A stretch of 64,000 bases of DNA, from contig NZ_CP155796.1 of assembly GCF_039729195.1 (NCBI RefSeq), positions 4,278,001 through 4,342,000 on the forward strand, given 5' to 3'. Every line of letters starts with the position of its first letter. The first letter of the stretch is position 1. This document shows, one piece after another, positions 1-8,040 of this stretch. Source of the DNA: Mycobacterium sp. DL (GTDB lineage: Bacteria > Actinomycetota > Actinomycetes > Mycobacteriales > Mycobacteriaceae). The translations under genes were made by a program, and so were the position numbers. Below the pieces are notes generated by a model. It was not told the DNA's origin. It searched no databases and worked only from the letters and a program-made list of their open reading frames with translations.

Positions 1-833
1 GCGGTTGGATCGGTACCGGTCGCGAATGGGATTACGACGAGGAGCGCTATCGCCGGCTGGACGAGGCCCGCAAACGCGAGCAGCAGGCAATGCTGGACTA
101 CCTCGACACCGACCAGTGCCGGATGTCGTTCCTGCGCGGCCAGCTCAACGACCCCGAACTGGCCGACGGCGCGAGATGCGGGCGGTGCGACAACTGCACG
201 GGTTCGAGTTACGACCCGGGCGTCGACGAGTCGGAAGCCGAGGCGGCCCGGGCGCGCCTGATGCGGCCCGGCGTCGAGATCACCGCACGCCGGCAGTGGC
301 CCTCCGGTCTGGCGAAACTCGGCGTCTCGCTCAGCGGGAAGATCACCGACGGCCCGGCCGCGGGGCGGGCCATCGGGCGGCTCACCGATCTGGGATGGGG
401 GGCGAGGTTGCGTGCGGTTCTCGACGGCCCTGACGCCGAGGCTCCCGACGACGTGGTGCGCGGCGCGGTCGACGTGCTTGCCGCGTGGGACTGGAAGACC
501 AGGCCGACGGCCGTCATGGCGATGGCCTCCGAAAGCCATCCGCTGCTCATCGGCTCGTTGGCGCGCAGGCTCGCCGAACTCGGGAGGCTGGAGCATCTCG
601 GGACGCTCGGCTACTCCGTCGAGCGGCGGCCCGTGACGGCTGCCAACTCGGCGTATCGTGTTGCGGCACTGACAGGTTCCTGGGATCCGCCCGAACTGCC
701 CGAGCTGAGTGGGCCGGTTCTGCTGGTGGACGACATGACCGACACCGGGTGGACGCTGACCATGGCTGGGCGGATCGTGCGGCAGGCCGGTGCGCCCGAG
801 GTGTTGCCATTGGTGGTTGCAGCCGTCAGCTGA
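1..833 (+). CDS. RecQ-like ATP-dependent DNA helicase, C-terminal part (5' truncated by window)
   Basis: The reading frame is open from the window edge, so this is the 3' end of a longer gene; about 277 residues are visible. The visible part begins with the conserved region after the helicase core, followed by a zinc-binding segment with Cys residues in CRMSF and ARCGRCDNC, as in RecQ RQC regions. The C-terminal half resembles a phosphoribosyltransferase fold, with LLVDDMTDTGWT matching the PRPP-binding loop. Mycobacterial RecQ-like helicases of about 700 residues carry this PRTase-like tail. The role is inferred as DNA unwinding in repair; the tail's function is unknown to me. It ends 14 bases before the convergent IclR gene. 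Confidence 0.8.
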   Translation, partial: GWIGTGREWDYDEERYRRLDEARKREQQAMLDYLDTDQCRMSFLRGQLNDPELADGARCGRCDNCTGSSYDPGVDESEAEAARARLMRPGVEITARRQWPSGLAKLGVSLSGKITDGPAAGRAIGRLTDLGWGARLRAVLDGPDAEAPDDVVRGAVDVLAAWDWKTRPTAVMAMASESHPLLIGSLARRLAELGRLEHLGTLGYSVERRPVTAANSAYRVAALTGSWDPPELPELSGPVLLVDDMTDTGWTLTMAGRIVRQAGAPEVLPLVVAAVS

Positions 834-847
834 TCGGCTGTCGATTC

Positions 848-1771
848 CTAAGGGTCGACCCGTCCTTGGGCTGGTGCTGCGCCACCCAGTTGGGCGCTGA
901 CCGCGTCGGCGGTGCCGATCAACGCCTTGGCGTGCTCGCGGATCTCGTTGTCCGTCAACGCCTTCCCGATGCGCATCGAGGCCACCATCACCTGGCGTCC
1001 GTAGTGATCGAACACGGGTGCGGAGATGACGCTGATGTCATGACGTCGGCGGCCGGGCTTCTCCTCGCGCAGGTACACCCGCTCGCCGATGTCGGAGACC
1101 AACTCGCCGAGCAGTGCCCGCAGCTCGTCGGGCATCGTGGTCGACATCCCTGCCAGCAGTGAGTACAGCCTGCGGCCTCCGGGGGTGAGGCGCTCGACCA
1201 GGTAGCCGTCGGCGCGGCATCGTTCGATCACGCGGTGCAGCCGGTCGGGATCGGTGCGCGACGCGTGCAGCGGCACCGTCGGTTCCATCGCCAGCCAGTT
1301 GCGCACCGCCTCGTCGTCCCACAGCACGAACATCAACCCGACCGGCGGCGCGAACGGGTAGCTCTGGCCGACGTCGACGCCGGGTGGTGCGCCGGCCGGT
1401 GCCACGAGGTCCAGCAGCGTGATGCGGTCGTCGATCACGGCCGAGAGCCCTGCGGAGACGCCGAACCTCTCCGACAGCCGGCGCAGTTCCTCGCGCGCGG
1501 CCGGGCTGACCCGCAGCGACTCCTGCGCGCGGTGTCCGAGCGTGATCAACGACGGCCCCAGGCGGTAGGTCTTGTCGGCAGCGTCGCGGACCAGGTAGCC
1601 GGCCTCGGTCAGCGAGGTCGCGATTCCCAGACAGGTCGGCTTGCTCAGCCCGAGCCGGCGCGCCAGTTCCGAGACACCCAGCCGTTCCTCGGGTCGGCCG
1701 GCCAGGTATTCCAGGATTGCCACCACACGTTCGGTGGGCGGGGAGGCGCGTCCGGCGGCTTCGGGTGGCAC
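848..1771 (-). CDS. IclR-family transcriptional regulator
   Basis: A 307-residue protein with the two-domain IclR layout. An N-terminal winged helix-turn-helix lies at about residues 12-70 (SELARRLGLSKPTCLGIATSL), followed by an effector-binding domain at about 85-290. Family members bind small organic acids or aromatic compounds and often repress their own gene. The start at 1771 lies 15 bases downstream of a perfect 20-bp palindrome (1787-1806), which is the obvious autoregulatory operator. It is divergent from a sterol-regulon operon whose KstR-type box lies 25 bp beyond the palindrome, so it may also influence that operon. The inducer cannot be deduced from sequence. Confidence 0.88.
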   Translation of the reverse strand: MPPEAAGRASPPTERVVAILEYLAGRPEERLGVSELARRLGLSKPTCLGIATSLTEAGYLVRDAADKTYRLGPSLITLGHRAQESLRVSPAAREELRRLSERFGVSAGLSAVIDDRITLLDLVAPAGAPPGVDVGQSYPFAPPVGLMFVLWDDEAVRNWLAMEPTVPLHASRTDPDRLHRVIERCRADGYLVERLTPGGRRLYSLLAGMSTTMPDELRALLGELVSDIGERVYLREEKPGRRRHDISVISAPVFDHYGRQVMVASMRIGKALTDNEIREHAKALIGTADAVSAQLGGAAPAQGRVDP

Positions 1772-1786
1772 GTGTGCAGACTACCT

Positions 1787-1806
1787 TCGTTCCATATATG
1801 GAACGA
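1787..1806. promoter_or_regulatory. 20-bp perfect palindrome, likely IclR operator
   Basis: TCGTTCCATATATGGAACGA is a perfect palindrome just upstream of the IclR start codon. Size, symmetry and position fit an IclR-family autoregulatory site. Assignment to this regulator is inference. Confidence 0.6.
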
Positions 1807-1830
1807 GCCGGTCGATATGTTGACTCTTGC

Positions 1831-1844
1831 TAGAACGCGTTCTA
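1831..1844. promoter_or_regulatory. KstR-type operator overlapping a -10-like element
   Basis: TAGAACGCGTTCTA is a perfect palindrome and fits the KstR consensus TnnAACnnGTTnnA. Its last two bases begin TAGTTT (1843-1848), a TAnnnT-type -10, and 6 nt later is the GTG start at 1855. This suggests a leaderless transcript controlled by KstR. Confidence 0.85.
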
Positions 1845-1854
1845 GTTTCGAGGC

Positions 1855-2982
1855 GTGTATTCACAGCCGCTGGCCGACGCGATCGCCGAGGCCGAGGGCC
1901 TCGTTGCCGCTGCGCCCTTCATCGAGACCGAAGCCGACCTGCTCGAGGGTCTGCAGTACCTGGCAGGCTGCATCGCGGCCTGCACTCATGTGGCGTTCGA
2001 CTACGACCGCGACCACCCGTTCCTGCACAGCGGCACCGGTCCCTTCACCAAGATGGGCCTGGACAATCCGGACACGATGTACTTCGGCACCCGGGTGGCA
2101 CCCGGCCACGAGTACGTCGTCACCGGGAAACGCGGCACCACCACCGACGTCAGCTTCCAACTGCTGGGCGGCGAGTACACCGATGACAATGTGCCCGACA
2201 GCGAGACGGCCTTCGACGACCGCAAGCTCGACATCGCCGCCGACGGGACCTTCGAGTGGCGCTTCACACCTCCCGGTCCGTCACAACTCGTCATCCGCGA
2301 GGTGTACAACGACTGGTCCGCCCAGCGCGGAACCTTCGCGATCGCGCGGACCGACACCGCGGGCACCGCACCGCCGCCGCTGACCGACGAACTCATCAAG
2401 AAGCGCTACGCCGTGGCGGGTAAGCAGTTGGTGCAGCGCGTCAAGACCTGGTTGCAGTTTCCGCAGTGGTTCTACACCGAGCGCCCTGCCAACACCATGG
2501 TGTCACCGCGACTGACGCCCGGAGGTCTGGCGACCCAGTACTCGTCTGCCGGACAGTTCGACCTGGCCGAGGACCAGGCGTTGATCATCACGCTGCCGGT
2601 CACCGACGCACCCTATCTGGGGTTCCAACTCGGGAGCCTGTGGTACATCTCGCTGGACTACATCAACCACCAGACATCGCTGAACGGCACTCAGGCCCAG
2701 GCTGATCCGGACGGCAAGATCCGCATCGTGGTGTCGGACAGGAACCCGGGCGTGACCAACTGGGTGGAGACACTGGGCCACCGCAAGGGCTTCCTGCAGT
2801 TCCGCTGGCAGCGGGTATCGCGCGAGCTCACCGAAGCCGACGGCCCGACCGTCGATCTCGTCGACTTCGACGACGTCGCCGCGGCGCTGCCGCACTACGA
2901 GACCAACAAGATCTCCGAAGACGACTGGCGGGCGCGGATCGCACTCCGGCAGAGGCAAATTGGCGAAAGAATGGTGGGGTAG
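1855..2982 (+). CDS. Conserved sterol-regulon protein, Rv3531c-like
   Basis: A 375-residue soluble-looking protein with no signal peptide or evident membrane segment. Length and neighbours match H37Rv Rv3531c, a KstR-controlled protein of unknown function. The C-terminal half (about 230-340, containing ITLPVTDAPYLGFQLGSLW and DRNPGVTNWVE) resembles DUF1214-type domains, which are uncharacterised. The start is GTG at 1855, placed 10 nt after a KstR-type box with no ribosome-binding site, consistent with a leaderless message. It is first in an operon with an SDR and a sulfotransferase-like protein, separated from the SDR by 2 nt. A role in steroid metabolism is inferred only from regulation and context. 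Confidence 0.82.
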   Translation: MYSQPLADAIAEAEGLVAAAPFIETEADLLEGLQYLAGCIAACTHVAFDYDRDHPFLHSGTGPFTKMGLDNPDTMYFGTRVAPGHEYVVTGKRGTTTDVSFQLLGGEYTDDNVPDSETAFDDRKLDIAADGTFEWRFTPPGPSQLVIREVYNDWSAQRGTFAIARTDTAGTAPPPLTDELIKKRYAVAGKQLVQRVKTWLQFPQWFYTERPANTMVSPRLTPGGLATQYSSAGQFDLAEDQALIITLPVTDAPYLGFQLGSLWYISLDYINHQTSLNGTQAQADPDGKIRIVVSDRNPGVTNWVETLGHRKGFLQFRWQRVSRELTEADGPTVDLVDFDDVAAALPHYETNKISEDDWRARIALRQRQIGERMVG

Positions 2983-2984
2983 CG

Positions 2985-3767
2985 ATGGCTGGACTGCTCG
3001 AGGACAAGGTCGTTGTCATCAGCGGCGTCGGACCTGCGCTGGGTACGACGCTGGCACGGCGGTGCGCGGAGGAGGGTGCCGATCTGGTGCTGGCAGCCCG
3101 TACCGTCGAGCGACTCGAGGAGGTCGCCGAGCAGGTCACCGGCCTCGGTCGGCGGGCACTGTCGGTGGGCACCGACATCACCGACGAGGCGCAGGTGGAC
3201 AACCTCGTCGACGAGTCGCTGAAGGCCTACGGCAGGGTCGACGTGCTGATCAACAACGCCTTTCGGGTGCCGTCGATGAGGCCGTTGGCCAACACCACCT
3301 TCGACCACATGCGCGACGCCATCGAGTTGACGGTGTTCGGCGCGCTGCGGTTGATCCAGGCCTTCACGCCCGCCCTTGCCGAGGCGAACGGTTCCGTCGT
3401 CAACGTGAACTCCATGGTGGTGCGGCACTCGCAGGCCAAGTACGGCGCGTACAAGATGGCGAAGTCGGCGCTTCTGGCCATGTCGCAGTCGTTGGCCACC
3501 GAGTTGGGGGACCAGGGCATCCGGGTGAATTCGATTCTGCCCGGCTATATCTGGGGTGGCACGCTGGAAAGCTACTTCAACCACCAGGCCGGCAAGTACG
3601 GCACGACCGTCGACGAGATCTACAAGGCCACGGCCGCCGCCTCCGATCTGAAGCGGTTGCCGACCGAGAATGAGGTGGCCTCGGCCATCCTGTTCATGGC
3701 CAGCGACCTGTCCAGCGGCATCACCGGGCAGGCCCTCGACGTGAACTGCGGGGAATACAAGGCATGA
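2985..3767 (+). CDS. Short-chain dehydrogenase/reductase, Rv3530c-like
   Basis: A 260-residue classical SDR. The Rossmann cofactor loop is slightly atypical (GVGPALG near residues 15-21), the INNA motif follows near 90, and the catalytic Tyr-x3-Lys is in YKMAK. Length and context match H37Rv Rv3530c, a KstR-regulated oxidoreductase. The likely reaction is NAD(P)-dependent oxidation or reduction of a steroid hydroxyl/keto group or acyl-CoA intermediate; the substrate is not known to me. It is second in the operon, starting 2 nt after the preceding stop, and its end overlaps the next start by 4 nt, so translation is probably coupled. Confidence 0.85.
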   Translation: MAGLLEDKVVVISGVGPALGTTLARRCAEEGADLVLAARTVERLEEVAEQVTGLGRRALSVGTDITDEAQVDNLVDESLKAYGRVDVLINNAFRVPSMRPLANTTFDHMRDAIELTVFGALRLIQAFTPALAEANGSVVNVNSMVVRHSQAKYGAYKMAKSALLAMSQSLATELGDQGIRVNSILPGYIWGGTLESYFNHQAGKYGTTVDEIYKATAAASDLKRLPTENEVASAILFMASDLSSGITGQALDVNCGEYKA

Positions 3768-4906
3768 CGCGAACCAACGTGGGCACCGTCGAGGATCTGC
3801 ACGCCTCGGCCACCAAGGCGTGCGGCCTCGACGACTTCGGCAGTGACGACGACAACTACCGCGAAGCGCTCGAGGTGTTGCTGGACTCGTTCGCCCGCGA
3901 CGCCGATCTGACCGAGATCGGCAGCAAGATGCACCGGTTCTTCACGCGCAACGCCCTGGTGGCCCGGCTGGTGTCCGAGGCCGCGTTCAAGCAGTATCCC
4001 CAGCACACCGAGGTCGGCATCGAACGCCCGATCTTCGTGACCGGACTGCCGCGCACCGGCACCACGGTGATTCATCGTCTGCTCACCGCCGATCCGCGGC
4101 ACCAGGGTCTGGAACTGTGGCTGGCTGAGTTTCCGCAACCGCGGCCACCGCGTGAAACCTGGTCTCAGAACCCGGTTTTCCAGCAGATCGACGCCCAGTT
4201 CGCCAAGGCGCACGAGGAGAACCCGGGCTACACCGGGTTGCACTACATGACCGCCGACGAGGTGGAGGAGTGCTGGCAGTTGTTACGCCAGTCCCTGCAC
4301 TCGGTCTCATACGAGACGCTCGCGCACCTGCCCACCTATTCGCGGTGGCTGTCGCAACAGGACTGGACCAAGTCGTACAAGCGGCACCGGAAGAACCTCC
4401 AACTGATCGGGCTCAACGAACCGGAGAAGCGCTGGGTGCTCAAGAATCCCAGTCACCTGTTCGCACTCGACGCGATCTTCGCGGTATACCCCGATGCGCT
4501 GGTGGTGCAGTGCCACCGACCCGCCGAGACCATCATGGCCTCGATGTGCTCACTGGCCCAGCACACCACGGAGGGCTGGTCGAACACCTTCGTCGGGGAT
4601 GTCATCGGCGCCGACTCGATGGAGACCTGGTCGCGGGGGCTCGAGTTGTTCAACACCGAACGGGCCAAGCATGATCCGGCGCAGTTCTGCGACGTGGACT
4701 ACTTCGACTTCATCAAGGATCCGATCGCCAGTGTCGAGGGCATCTACCGCCATTTCGGCATCGACTTCACCGATGCCGCCCGGCAGGCGATCACCGACAG
4801 CCATACCGAGAGCCAGAAGGGTCCGCGAGCGCCCAAACACACGTATTCACTTTCGGATTACGGATTGACCGACGAGCAGGTCAAGGCGCGCTTCGCGGGG
4901 TTGTAG
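3764..4906 (+). CDS. Sulfotransferase-family protein, Rv3529c-like
   Basis: A 380-residue protein with a sulfotransferase P-loop, FVTGLPRTGTT, at about residues 91-101, which in this family binds the 5'-phosphosulfate of PAPS. The second nucleotide-binding region is around HRPAETIMASM (about 245-255). Length and position match H37Rv Rv3529c. The family transfers sulfate to hydroxyl groups of small molecules or lipids. In a KstR-type operon a sterol-derived or lipid hydroxyl acceptor is plausible but unproven. The start ATG overlaps the SDR stop (ATGA). It ends 11 nt from the convergent kinase gene. Confidence 0.8.
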   Translation: MTRTNVGTVEDLHASATKACGLDDFGSDDDNYREALEVLLDSFARDADLTEIGSKMHRFFTRNALVARLVSEAAFKQYPQHTEVGIERPIFVTGLPRTGTTVIHRLLTADPRHQGLELWLAEFPQPRPPRETWSQNPVFQQIDAQFAKAHEENPGYTGLHYMTADEVEECWQLLRQSLHSVSYETLAHLPTYSRWLSQQDWTKSYKRHRKNLQLIGLNEPEKRWVLKNPSHLFALDAIFAVYPDALVVQCHRPAETIMASMCSLAQHTTEGWSNTFVGDVIGADSMETWSRGLELFNTERAKHDPAQFCDVDYFDFIKDPIASVEGIYRHFGIDFTDAARQAITDSHTESQKGPRAPKHTYSLSDYGLTDEQVKARFAGL

Positions 4907-4917
4907 CGGATCCGCGG

Positions 4918-6114
4918 CTAATCGTCGTTCTGCTTCTTGTCCTTCTTGCCGTTTCCATTCCCATTCCCGTTGCCACGGTTTAAGTTCTCGGCAGGCGCCG
5001 GGGCCGGAGCGGGTACCGGCGGCGGTGTGCTGGCAGGTGGCGGCGGCGTGGTCGATGCCGAACTGGTTGTGACGGGGTCACGTTCGGGCACGGAGACCGT
5101 TGGTGTCATCGGTGATTGGGACGCAGCGACGACGATGACCGCCGTCACGGCCGCGACGACGGCGGCGCCGACACCGGCGAGGATCTTCGTCCGGCGTCCC
5201 GCCCTGCGGGGAGGTGGGCTGACGTAGGCGAGCGAGGCCGGTTGATACGGCAGCGGTGTCTCGAGCACCCTGGTGTGCGTCGGCCCCCCGGGAGTCGCCC
5301 GCTCCTGGAGAGCCGGTCCATGAAGAGCCGTGAGCATGTCTGCCGTTGAGGCGAACCGGTCTCGGGGTGTCGGCGCCACGGCACGCTCGATGACGGCGGC
5401 CAGTTCCGGTTCGGTGTCGGGTCTCAGGAGCGAAACCGGTGGTGGCGTAGCGGTCATGATCGCGTGTGCCAGCGCGCCGGCGTTGTCGTGGCTGAATCGC
5501 GGACGACCCGTGAGCGCCTCGTAGCCGACCACACCCACTGCGTACAGGTCGTCTGTGACGGACGCGGGTGCACCGGCGATGCGTTCGGGGCTGAGGTAGG
5601 CCATGGTGCCGAGCACCTGGCCGGTCCTGGTGTGGGTGGCCCCCGCATCCATCGCCTTGGCAATCCCGAAGTCGGCGAGCTTGACCGCACCGCCCGATGT
5701 GGCATGCAGGATGTTGCCGGGTTTGATGTCGCGGTGCAGAATCCCGGCGCTGTGGGCGGCACCAAGTGCGCCGAGAACGTCGTCGAGAACGCTGCGCACC
5801 CGGCCCAACGTCATCGGTCCCCGGGCCATTTCGTCGGCGATCGAAGTGCCCGGCAGTCGTTCCATCACGATGAACGGGACGCCGTCGTGCTCGCCGCTGT
5901 CGAAGACGGACACGATGTTGGGGTGGTTGAGCGCCGCGGCGGCGCGTGCCTCGGCGTGGAATCGTGCGCGCATGTCCGGCTGCGCCCCGAGCAACGGATG
6001 CAGCAGCTTGACAGCGACAGGCCGACCGAGACGGGTGTCCCATCCGTCCCGGACTTCGGCCATTCCGCCGGCGCCGAGGACGTCGCCCACCCGGAACCGA
6101 CCGTTGATCAGCAC
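4918..6114 (-). CDS. Transmembrane serine/threonine protein kinase (Pkn family)
   Basis: A 398-residue Hanks-type kinase. The glycine loop is GAGGMAEV (14-21), the ATP-anchoring lysine is in VAVK (K36), the catalytic loop is HRDIKPGN (127-134, D129) and the metal-binding motif is DFG (148-150). A threonine-rich activation segment and MAYLSPE follow. One membrane helix spans about 308-332. The outer tail is Pro/Ala/Thr-rich and ends in a low-complexity GNGNGNG stretch and a Lys/Asp-rich end; no PASTA or other sensor domain is seen. GTG start. It lies between two sterol operons, but nothing in the sequence shows co-regulation. Ligand and substrates are unknown. Confidence 0.9.
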   Translation of the reverse strand: MLINGRFRVGDVLGAGGMAEVRDGWDTRLGRPVAVKLLHPLLGAQPDMRARFHAEARAAAALNHPNIVSVFDSGEHDGVPFIVMERLPGTSIADEMARGPMTLGRVRSVLDDVLGALGAAHSAGILHRDIKPGNILHATSGGAVKLADFGIAKAMDAGATHTRTGQVLGTMAYLSPERIAGAPASVTDDLYAVGVVGYEALTGRPRFSHDNAGALAHAIMTATPPPVSLLRPDTEPELAAVIERAVAPTPRDRFASTADMLTALHGPALQERATPGGPTHTRVLETPLPYQPASLAYVSPPPRRAGRRTKILAGVGAAVVAAVTAVIVVAASQSPMTPTVSVPERDPVTTSSASTTPPPPASTPPPVPAPAPAPAENLNRGNGNGNGNGKKDKKQNDD

Positions 6115-6189
6115 AGCGCATGCACCTCCCGCACTGCCTTCCCCGACCCGACGCGGCGGATTGCCGCTGCGGGGAGATCGTAAACGCGC

Positions 6190-6657
6190 TCAGCCGTCGC
6201 CGGGGGAGGGGGCGCTGGAGTACTCCTCGAGGCAACCCTCGGCGATCGCGTGTTTGACGCTGTCGGCCAACCTGGGGCAGGACCGGGACCTGGCCGGGTC
6301 ACCGCCGGCCTCGCGGATCTCGGCGAAGTGCGCACATCGCTGGGTGGCCTCGGAGTTCCATTGCACCGCGGTGTGCGCCGGACCCAACTTCTTGACCGAG
6401 ACGGCGACATGGCAGAAGCGACAGTCGATCGACACCAGCCCGGAGGTCAGGTAGCGCTCACGGTCGCGTCTGGTGGCGTCCTGCACCGCGGCGGCACGGT
6501 CGGGGTCGGAGGCGAAATCCGGTGCCTTGCGCCACGAACCGGTGCGCTGATCGTCGGCGACCGACCCGTGGTCGTGGTCGTCGTCGTGTCCCCCGTGCAG
6601 CAGCAACATCGACCGGGCCAGCCGATCGACGTCCGGCGGTCGCCGGTCCTGGCTCAT
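6190..6657 (-). CDS. Cys/His-rich protein coupled to kshA, Rv3527-like
   Basis: A 155-residue protein starting 1 nt after the kshA stop, so almost certainly translated with it. H37Rv also has a small conserved protein (Rv3527) beside kshA. An Asp/His cluster lies at residues 21-30 (HGGHDDDHDH). A Cys set follows: CRFCH at 79-83, then C108, C127 and C142 with nearby His, suggesting metal or Fe-S binding. A longer ORF with an upstream start exists but would run into kshA, so I chose the ATG at 6657. The function is unknown; a role in assembling or supplying electrons to KshA is only a hypothesis. Confidence 0.75.
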   Translation of the reverse strand: MSQDRRPPDVDRLARSMLLLHGGHDDDHDHGSVADDQRTGSWRKAPDFASDPDRAAAVQDATRRDRERYLTSGLVSIDCRFCHVAVSVKKLGPAHTAVQWNSEATQRCAHFAEIREAGGDPARSRSCPRLADSVKHAIAEGCLEEYSSAPSPGDG

Positions 6658-6658
6658 G

Positions 6659-7834
6659 TCAGGAGACCTGAGAGGGGTGCTCCGCGGCTTCCTTGTCGGC
6701 GGCCTGGCGCCTGAGGTTCTCCTCGACCTCGACATGCCACTTCTCGTTGGCCGCGGTGGTGTCGACCTCCATCTCGAAGCGGTCGGTCATCTCGGGGGCG
6801 ACGTCGGCTACGTCGACATAGAACTGCTGGTACCAGCGACGCATTTGGTACACAGCGCCGTCCTCCTCGACCAGCAGCGGGTTGTCGATGCGGGTCTTGT
6901 GTTTCCAGATCTCGACGTCCTGCAGGAAGCCCTTGCTGACACCCTCGGTGAACACCCTGGCGAGTTTGTCGGTGGTCTTCTCGTCGAGCCCCTTGGGCTT
7001 CTCGACGATCACGCCCCACTGCAGCATGAACGAGTCCTGGCTGACCGGGTAGTGACAGTTGATCAGGATGGACTCCGCCTTGAAGCCGCCGTAGTTGTTG
7101 TGCAGCCAGTTGATCATGAACGACGGCCCGAAGTAGGAGGCCTCCGAGTCGAGGTGGGCTTCACCATAGGTGGTGCCCATGTCGTCGATGTCCGGCCGTC
7201 CGACGTTGTGCAGGTACTGGCTGGCGATGTGTCCTTCGAAGACGTTCTTGAAGTACGTCGGCAGCCCGTAGTGGATGTAGAAGAAGTGGGCCATATCGGT
7301 GACGTTGTCGATGATCTCGCGGCAGTTGGAGCCCTCGATGAGCATCGTGTTCCACCGCCACTCGGTCCACTCGTCGTCGGCGGCCTCGGGGATCTCGGGG
7401 ATCCGGACCTCCGGCTGCGGTGGGTTGCCCTCATGGTCGTGCCAGACGAACAGCAGGCCTCCGCGCACGTCGGTCTCCCACGAACGGGTCCGGGCCAGCC
7501 GCGGCGTGCGTTTTGCGTACGGCACCAGCTTGCACTTACCGTCGCCGCCCCAGCGCCAGTCGTGGAACGGGCAGGCCACCTCGTCCCCCTTGACGGTCCC
7601 CTGGGAGAGGTTTCCGCCCATGTGGCGGCAGTAGCCGTCCAGAACCTTGACCTCGCCCTGGGAGTCGGCGAAGACGACGAGCATGGTGCCGAAGATCTCG
7701 ATGCCGTGCGGCTTGCCGTCGAGGTAGTCCTTGACCGGGCCGAGGCAGTGCCAGCCCCGGGCGTACCGGTCGGGGAGCGCGCCGGTGTCGATCTCGCGGA
7801 TACCCGCGGTTCCCGCGGATGTGTCAGTACTCAC
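6659..7834 (-). CDS. kshA: 3-ketosteroid 9-alpha-monooxygenase, oxygenase component
   Basis: A 391-residue Rieske oxygenase. The Rieske [2Fe-2S] ligands are C69, H71, C88 and H91 (CRHMGG and CPFHDW). The mononuclear iron site includes H183 and H188 in DMAHFFYIH. Length and these motifs match KshA, which with reductase KshB hydroxylates ring B at C9 and, together with KstD activity, opens the steroid nucleus. GTG start preceded by GGGAGG. A KstR-type box lies at 7866-7879. It is followed after 1 nt by the Cys/His-rich Rv3527-like gene. A second KshA homologue is encoded at 26226-27365. No kshB is seen in this window. Confidence 0.92.
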   Translation of the reverse strand: MSTDTSAGTAGIREIDTGALPDRYARGWHCLGPVKDYLDGKPHGIEIFGTMLVVFADSQGEVKVLDGYCRHMGGNLSQGTVKGDEVACPFHDWRWGGDGKCKLVPYAKRTPRLARTRSWETDVRGGLLFVWHDHEGNPPQPEVRIPEIPEAADDEWTEWRWNTMLIEGSNCREIIDNVTDMAHFFYIHYGLPTYFKNVFEGHIASQYLHNVGRPDIDDMGTTYGEAHLDSEASYFGPSFMINWLHNNYGGFKAESILINCHYPVSQDSFMLQWGVIVEKPKGLDEKTTDKLARVFTEGVSKGFLQDVEIWKHKTRIDNPLLVEEDGAVYQMRRWYQQFYVDVADVAPEMTDRFEMEVDTTAANEKWHVEVEENLRRQAADKEAAEHPSQVS

Positions 7835-7865
7835 GGTGGGCCTCCCGCTTGTATGGGTCTCGAAT

Positions 7866-7879
7866 TAGAACACGTTACA
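7866..7879. promoter_or_regulatory. KstR-type operator upstream of kshA
   Basis: TAGAACACGTTACA fits TnnAACnnGTTnnA. It lies 32 bases upstream of the kshA GTG. The rest of the 206-base kshA/MFS intergenic region shows no other clear motif; an AT-rich TATATAGT lies about 40 bases before the MFS start and could belong to its promoter. Confidence 0.8.
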
Positions 7880-8040
7880 GTTTTTGTGCCTGTCGGCGCA
7901 ATCCGATCGGCGTTCACCTGCGGAAATTGTTGCCAACAACACGCACTTGCGGGTGGGTACCCGCTCCGGGCGCCTGGTCCCGACCCGATCTCGCAGGCAT
8001 ATATAGTGGACATCGTGTGCAGTAATTCGGGAGTGACGTC

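Noticed and set aside
4907..4916. GCGGATCCGC palindrome between the sulfotransferase and kinase genes as a terminator
   Set aside because: A 10-bp self-complementary sequence with no loop and no U-tract; too weak to call.
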